This document shows positions 48,277 through 52,833 of a stretch of 52,833 nt of DNA, in pieces. Every line of letters begins with the position of its first letter. The first letter of the stretch is position 1. The stretch comes from Methanobacteriota archaeon (GTDB lineage: Archaea; Thermoplasmatota; Poseidoniia; Poseidoniales; Thalassarchaeaceae): NCBI GenBank assembly GCA_019654055.1, contig BPDA01000007.1, forward strand, positions 1 through 52,833, given 5' to 3'. Position numbers and translations under genes: made by a program. The notes under the pieces were generated by a model. It was not told where the DNA came from. It was given only the letters and a program-made list of their open reading frames with translations, and made no database searches.

Positions 48277-48296
48277 ACGATGCGCATGCGCGTCGT
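48277..48296. other. 20-bp near-palindrome in the divergent sucC / nucleotidyltransferase gap
   Basis: ACGATGCGCATGCGCGTCGT, symmetric except for one base pair, with a perfect GCGCATGCGC core. It lies next to the proposed sucC TATA-like element (CTTTCAAC on the plus strand), a suitable place for an operator controlling sucCD. Confidence 0.4.
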
Positions 48297-48346
48297 GTGT
48301 GGCGCGGACGCGAAGCGCTCAAACGCGGCCGCACGCCCGACAGGAC

Positions 48347-49306
48347 ATGGACGTCATAGTTCTGGCAGGAGGCTTCGGCACCCGTCTGCGGCCGTGGACA
48401 GAGGGACGGGCCAAGCCACTGCTACCGCTTCTCGACAAGACCCTGCTGGAGCGCGTTGTCGAGGTAGTCCCTTCTGAGATGGTCGACCGAGTGGTTGTCG
48501 CCGCAGGTTATGGGATTGACGAGATGGAGTCGTTCCTCGCGGGCGCGAGCCTGCCTTACGAGACAGTGCTGTCCATCGAGGACGAGGCCATGGGGACGGG
48601 CGGTGCGGTGGCGTTAGCGCGGCAGCACCTGAGAGGTGAGGGACCAGTTCTCGTGCTCAATGGAGACCTGATCTCAAGCGTCGATGTGACCGCTCTGGCC
48701 GCTCATCACGCGGCAACCGGTGCCAAGGCCACGCTGTCCCTGTGGCAGGTCGAGGACCCGAGCCGTTTCGGGGTCTGCGAACTCGATGGGTCGGGCATGA
48801 TTGGTAGGTTCCAGGAGAAGCCCCAGCCGGGCACCGAGTTCTCCAATCTGATCAACGCAGGATGCTACCTGATTGAGCGCGACATCCTGAGCGGGCTGTC
48901 CGAGGACAGGCACAGCATGGAGCGCGAGGTCTTCCCTGAGCTCGCTGAGTCTGGTGACATGGCTGGCCTCGCATTCACCGGGTATTTCGTCGACGCAGGC
49001 ACTCCCGAGTCCTTCATCGAAGCCGCGCAGGTCTGCATAGCGAACGACCGCCACGACACCGGACAAGTTCACGGTGACTGCTGGTTGGGTGACGGCTCGG
49101 TCTGCTCGGGAGATGCTACGGGCAGCGCCATCGGCGCGGGCTCGGTGATCGAGCAAGGTGCTGCTCTAGTCGACTGTGTAGTCCTGGATGGGGCTAGGAT
49201 AGGGGCCCGAGCCAAACTCACGAGGTGCCTTGTTGGCGAGGGTGCGACGATCTCTGGAGATTCGGAACTCTCTGAGCAAGTAATCGGCCATGACGCTTCA
49301 ATCTAG
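48347..49306 (+). CDS. Sugar-phosphate nucleotidyltransferase with left-handed beta-helix tail
   Basis: 319 residues from ATG 48347; the track extends 16 codons upstream without support. The N-terminus IVLAGGFGTRLRPWTEGRAKPLLPL is the NTP-transferase signature. NGDLISS holds the metal Asp, and FQEKP and FVDAGTPESFIEA are typical. The last ~80 residues form hexapeptide repeats (GAGSVIEQGAALVDCVVLDGARIGA). It makes NDP-sugars such as GDP-mannose, UDP-glucose or dTDP-glucose for surface glycans; which one is not determined. No glycosyltransferase is adjacent. Confidence 0.85.
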   Translation: MDVIVLAGGFGTRLRPWTEGRAKPLLPLLDKTLLERVVEVVPSEMVDRVVVAAGYGIDEMESFLAGASLPYETVLSIEDEAMGTGGAVALARQHLRGEGPVLVLNGDLISSVDVTALAAHHAATGAKATLSLWQVEDPSRFGVCELDGSGMIGRFQEKPQPGTEFSNLINAGCYLIERDILSGLSEDRHSMEREVFPELAESGDMAGLAFTGYFVDAGTPESFIEAAQVCIANDRHDTGQVHGDCWLGDGSVCSGDATGSAIGAGSVIEQGAALVDCVVLDGARIGARAKLTRCLVGEGATISGDSELSEQVIGHDASI

Positions 49307-49336
49307 CCCAACTCTAGGACTAGCGCCGAGACTGGC

Positions 49337-49717
49337 CTACGACACCTGACCAACCGCTTGCGCAGCCCAGACACCAATTCCGTAAGCCAGTATGGTGGCG
49401 ATGATACCCACCGCCATCGACGCCTCGAAACCCCATCCCCGCCTGAGCAGGAACGGCAGTATCACGAAGAGCAGCATTGACGGTATAACCAGCCATAGTA
49501 TGCTCTCTGCGAAGTCGGCAACCTGTGCAGTATCTTGCGTGTCATTGTAGAGCCACGTCATTGACATGATACTCGCTAAAGGTAGGGAGATGACGAGTGC
49601 GCCGAACACCGCCGACCTCTTCGCAATCTCGCTCGCTGTCACTATCACTGCCCCTGAGAAGAGACCCTTTCCTGCTAGGTTGACCCAGTCCATGGTGTCT
49701 GAAGCGGGAGCCGGCAC
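49337..49717 (-). CDS. Small membrane protein, DUF3147-like
   Basis: 126 residues, or 118 if translation begins at the ATG eight codons later (MDWVNLAGKGLFSG). Four helices: GLFSGAVIVTASEIAK, VFGALVISLPLASIMSMTWLY, ILWLVIPSMLLFVILPFLL and ASMAVGIIATILAYGIGVWA. The pattern resembles DUF3147 proteins, which have no known role. It is convergent with the nucleotidyltransferase, with a 30-base gap, the only convergent pair here that is clearly separated. Confidence 0.6.
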   Translation of the reverse strand: MPAPASDTMDWVNLAGKGLFSGAVIVTASEIAKRSAVFGALVISLPLASIMSMTWLYNDTQDTAQVADFAESILWLVIPSMLLFVILPFLLRRGWGFEASMAVGIIATILAYGIGVWAAQAVGQVS

Positions 49718-49764
49718 TCAAGCCTTTCCGGCACGGTCAAAGGGAACTCACCGCTCGTCGTGCT

Positions 49765-50704
<940 letters not shown>

Positions 50705-50727
50705 GTCGACACCTCCGAGAACGAGGT

Positions 50728-51321
50728 CTACCCGAGATGATGACGTTCCCGTTGTGCATCAACATCTCGTGCCACTCGAAGTATTTTCCTCACGTCGTAG
50801 CCCTTGGCGGCGTTGTTAGGAATCAGGTAGAAGGTCACCACAGAAGTCACGAGCAGTGCCGTGCCGCACGCCGTGGCGAATGCCAACGGCACGGCTGCCA
50901 GTGCCCATCCCGGGACCTCCCCTCCGAGGACTAGGACCCATGATGAGGCGGCTGCAACGGAGAAGTAGAGGCCGAATGCCGCGAAGCTCCACACCGTGAA
51001 CGGGACCAGTCTGTGGATTCCCAGCAAGAGAACCTCCTCGCTCTGCCTGCTGTCGTAGAGCGTCGGTAGCGACAAGCTTCCTTCATCATCAGTGCATATG
51101 CTGATCAGGGTGAACACCGACAGAACAGCGGCAACCGTCCTGAACAGGGCCAGGAGAATGTCTGGCACGTACTGCGAACCGGCAATCTGACCCTGTGTCT
51201 GCATGGCTCCAACGACGCCGCTGGCCAAGACGTAGTACAGCAGCGCTAGCAGTGCGAAGGTGAGTAGAGCAATGGTCTCGAGGTGTCGGTCTCTCTCGCC
51301 GTACTCGAGCAGCCAGCGCAT
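50728..51321 (-). CDS. Membrane protein, unknown function
   Basis: 197 residues with about five helices (IALLTFALLALLYYVLASGVV, ILLALFRTVAAVLSVFTLISI, VPFTVWSFAAFGLYFSVAAA, WALAAVPLAFATACGTALLV and the adjoining segment). The N-terminus is short and charged (MRWLLEYGERDRHLE) and the C-terminal tail is basic/acidic. GTTCAAGG lies about 26 bases upstream of the ATG on the minus strand, together with a small GTGCA-AAA-TGCAC inverted repeat. Family unknown. Confidence 0.6.
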   Translation of the reverse strand: MRWLLEYGERDRHLETIALLTFALLALLYYVLASGVVGAMQTQGQIAGSQYVPDILLALFRTVAAVLSVFTLISICTDDEGSLSLPTLYDSRQSEEVLLLGIHRLVPFTVWSFAAFGLYFSVAAASSWVLVLGGEVPGWALAAVPLAFATACGTALLVTSVVTFYLIPNNAAKGYDVRKILRVARDVDAQRERHHLG

Positions 51322-51376
51322 GCTGGTGCAAAATGCACACTAGCCTTGAACTATGCCCCGGACAGTGCGATTATAC

Positions 51377-51484
51377 TCACTGCTTGGCGCGCTTGCGTGA
51401 GGCCTTTCGACGTCGCAACTTCTTCTTGCGCCACTTCCAGCGCTGCTTCCCCTGCTTCTTCCAAGCACGGGAGCCTCTCTTCAT
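51377..51484 (-). CDS. Ribosomal protein eL41-like, 35 residues (absent from ORF track)
   Basis: The minus strand encodes MKRGSRAWKKQGKQRWKWR followed by KKKLRRRKASRKRAKQ and TGA. Length, extreme Arg/Lys content and the WRKKKLRRRK segment match eL41 (the eukaryotic form has a WRKKRMRRLKRK core), with a ~10-residue N-terminal extension. eL41 is a single helix bridging the ribosomal subunits. Independent support: a TATA-like element lies 27 bases before the ATG, there is no other gene in this space, and a tRNA gene is the upstream neighbour on the same strand. A random basic peptide is the main alternative. Confidence 0.75.
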   Translation of the reverse strand: MKRGSRAWKKQGKQRWKWRKKKLRRRKASRKRAKQ

Positions 51485-51506
51485 GCGAGTCGCCGACCTG
51501 CTCTCC

Positions 51507-51515
51507 CTATTTGAG
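51507..51515 (-). promoter_or_regulatory. TATA-like element for the eL41-like gene
   Basis: CTCAAATAG on the minus strand, centred about 27 bases before the ATG at 51484, consistent with leaderless transcription of the small ribosomal gene. Confidence 0.45.
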
Positions 51516-51543
51516 CGATTCGCGGAGTCAGAGGAGAGATGGT

Positions 51544-51616
51544 GGGCGATACAGGATTCGAACCCGTGTCACCGGCTTAGAAGGCCGGGATGATATCCAG
51601 ACTACACCAATCGCCC
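51544..51616 (-). tRNA. tRNA-Arg (anticodon UCU)
   Basis: 73-nt cloverleaf on the minus strand. The acceptor stem GGGCGAT pairs with ATCGCCC (7 bp). The anticodon arm is CCGGC-CTTCTAA-GCCGG, giving anticodon TCT. The T arm is ACGGG-TTCGAAT-CCTGT with one G-T pair. The D arm starts GGTGTAGTCTGG. There is no intron and no encoded CCA. It decodes AGA (and probably AGG). The eL41-like gene lies 60 bases downstream on the same strand. Confidence 0.93.
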
Positions 51617-51639
51617 GGTTACCCCCGCAGGCCTCTCGG

Positions 51640-52443
51640 TCAAGAACCCTGCACATCGTCCGAGACGTCCTCGAGCAGCTCTCCGACCGCCTCTTCGACC
51701 GCCTCCTGCATCTCTTCGACGTCCGAGCCGGCGCTCAGGTTGAGCGAACCGTCGTCCCTGATATCCTGCCTGATGTCTGCGACCTTCCTCCCGGTCTTCT
51801 TGGAGATCTCCTTCTGCAGTCTCTTGCGCTTCCAGCGCTTAGAGCGGATTCTACTCAGGGTGGTCGTGATCCGCAGCAGGGTCTCGAGGATGGCCAGCAG
51901 CACGAGGCTGCTGAGGAACGATCCAGCGAGCTCGGGCAGGCTGTTAAGCAGGGTCGCGAACTCATTCCACTGGATTGAGGTCGAACCGACTAGGAAGACA
52001 CCGAGGACCGCGAACGGGAGCATCTTGGCGACGTCCCTCGAGAGGTCCTCGGTCCAGTACGCGAGGATGCGCACGGCACCGACCACAGAGGTGGCGATGA
52101 GGGCGTTGCGCGCGTGGTCCGAACCGTCCGACAGAAGAGTAAGGATGACCGCTAGGACCAGCGTCCAGAAGGCTATCAGTATGGGGACGACTACGATGTA
52201 CTGAATGACGAACAGCACGCTCCGCAGGTACTTCTTGACCTTTCCACCGAAGTCGTCAGCGTACTTGCTCAGATCCAGTGTCAGAAGGTCCTTCTTGGCC
52301 AGTATCCGGTAGAACATGAAGACGAAGCCGGAGTACACGGCGATGGCGATGATGGCCATCAGTGTCGGGTAGGTCTCTCGCCCGAAGTCGACGAGCACCT
52401 CGAGCAGCTCATCACGAGTGGTCGGAATCTCCACGCGACCCAC
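51640..52443 (-). CDS. Membrane protein with basic/acidic cytoplasmic tail, unknown function
   Basis: 267 residues. Five hydrophobic helices (LMAIIAIAVYSGFVFMFYRIL, VLFVIQYIVVVPILIAFWTLVLAVIL, ALIATSVVGAVRILAYW, MLPFAVLGVFLVGS and FLSSLVLLAILETLLRI) alternate with short loops. The ~75-residue tail begins very basic (RIRSKRWKRKRLQKEISKK) and ends acidic (SDVEEMQEAVEEAVGELLEDV). The overall shape recalls small ion or mechanosensitive channels, but no specific motif is present. The tRNA gene starts 23 bases beyond its stop. Confidence 0.6.
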   Translation of the reverse strand: MGRVEIPTTRDELLEVLVDFGRETYPTLMAIIAIAVYSGFVFMFYRILAKKDLLTLDLSKYADDFGGKVKKYLRSVLFVIQYIVVVPILIAFWTLVLAVILTLLSDGSDHARNALIATSVVGAVRILAYWTEDLSRDVAKMLPFAVLGVFLVGSTSIQWNEFATLLNSLPELAGSFLSSLVLLAILETLLRITTTLSRIRSKRWKRKRLQKEISKKTGRKVADIRQDIRDDGSLNLSAGSDVEEMQEAVEEAVGELLEDVSDDVQGS

Positions 52444-52470
52444 ACCCCCCTCTGACTCAAGGTAGTTGCC

Positions 52471-52833
52471 CTAGTTGGTGCTGAAGGGGCGCGCGCACTT
52501 GGGACACCTTGTGGGCGCGCTGACCCTGACCCTCTCCCAGGCGTGCCCGCAGTTGCCGCAGATCCACTGCCTCTCTGGGAGGCTGTCGAGCACCTCCTGA
52601 CGCAGTCTTCTGAGCACTACTGACTCGGCTAGGCTCGGCGCGGGTGCGATTCGCTTGACCAGCTCCGCGTGGTTGCCCCCGTGCTCGACCATCCCCGCTG
52701 CGTGGAGCAGCTCGTGCACTAGGGTGTGACGGAACAGCAATTCATCATCGGCGAGAACGCGGTTGAGTCCGATGGTGACAGAGCCGGGCGCGGCCCTGAG
52801 CCTGCGCCTCCTGAACAGCTCGTTGGGTCGTAC
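52471..52833 (-). CDS. SprT-like zinc metallopeptidase domain protein, 5' end outside window
   Basis: The track starts at an internal Met, but the frame is open to the window edge (VRPNELFRRRRLRAAPGSVTI). The zinc-protease motif is HTLVHELLHAAG, with a third ligand probably in EHGGNHAEL. A C-terminal zinc ribbon follows (CGNCGHAWERVR, CPKCARPF). SprT/Spartan-type proteins cleave DNA-protein crosslinks or act as minigluzincins. The N-terminal part is missing, so its full architecture is not known. Confidence 0.8.
   Translation of the reverse strand, partial: VRPNELFRRRRLRAAPGSVTIGLNRVLADDELLFRHTLVHELLHAAGMVEHGGNHAELVKRIAPAPSLAESVVLRRLRQEVLDSLPERQWICGNCGHAWERVRVSAPTRCPKCARPFSTN

Overview
The window reads as a compact, high-GC archaeal chromosome fragment, most likely from a planktonic marine Thermoplasmatota (Poseidoniales / Marine Group II-like). 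This is inferred from gene content; no rRNA is present. Archaeal markers are a PUA-bearing archaeosine tRNA-guanine transglycosylase, ABCE1/RLI, CTP-dependent riboflavin kinase, the AcnX/DUF126 phosphomevalonate dehydratase, archaeal NadM, a DRG GTPase, a 35-residue eL41-like ribosomal protein, and TATA-like elements about 26 bases before start codons (leaderless transcripts). These sit beside bacterial- or eukaryote-like genes: type-2 IleS, GrpE, TatC, a Rieske oxygenase, and squalene/phytoene synthases.

Layout. 0-2.4 kb: 3' end of a membrane Fe-S oxidoreductase, a small membrane protein and a C26 glutamine amidotransferase. 2.4-8.1 kb: cysS, then two surface proteins (a lamin-tail-domain amidohydrolase with a C-terminal anchor and a sialidase-like lipoprotein), both badly frameshifted. 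8.1-12.8 kb: ileS, an HMA-DUF4396 metal protein, nadE. 12.8-15.0 kb: a membrane protein, a His/acid-loop ZIP transporter and a divergent NikR-like regulator. 15.1-19.0 kb: phosphomevalonate dehydratase large and small subunits, then tgtA. 19.1-24.9 kb: a double ABC-2 export operon and a Trp-rich protein. 25-31.6 kb: TPR protein, truA, ribK, PqqB-like MBL hydrolase, Kbl/BioF-type synthase, thioesterase, membrane proteins, citrate synthase. 31.6-38.1 kb: a glycerophosphodiesterase whose motifs are circularly permuted, a UMF1-type MFS protein with a large acidic insert, tatC, drg, an unknown, nadM. 38.1-48.3 kb: secreted esterase lipoprotein, Rieske oxygenase, grpE, rli, two squalene/phytoene synthase paralogues, sucCD. 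48.3-52.8 kb: sugar nucleotidyltransferase, tpiA, small membrane proteins, eL41, tRNA-Arg(UCU), and a partial SprT-like protein.

Themes. Isoprenoid metabolism appears at two levels (mevalonate-5-phosphate dehydration and head-to-head prenyl condensation). NAD synthesis is represented twice (nadM, nadE), and the TCA cycle by gltA and sucCD. Several surface proteins carry Asp-rich, calcium-site-like segments. There is no stretch over 300 bases without a gene. Nine of the ten convergent gene pairs abut or overlap.

Quality warning. At least fourteen genes, including the normally essential cysS, ileS, tgtA, sucC and tpiA, are broken by single-base-type frameshifts while protein similarity continues in another frame. 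I treat these as probable sequencing errors and report whole genes across them, so the track's ORF ends in those genes are not real protein ends.
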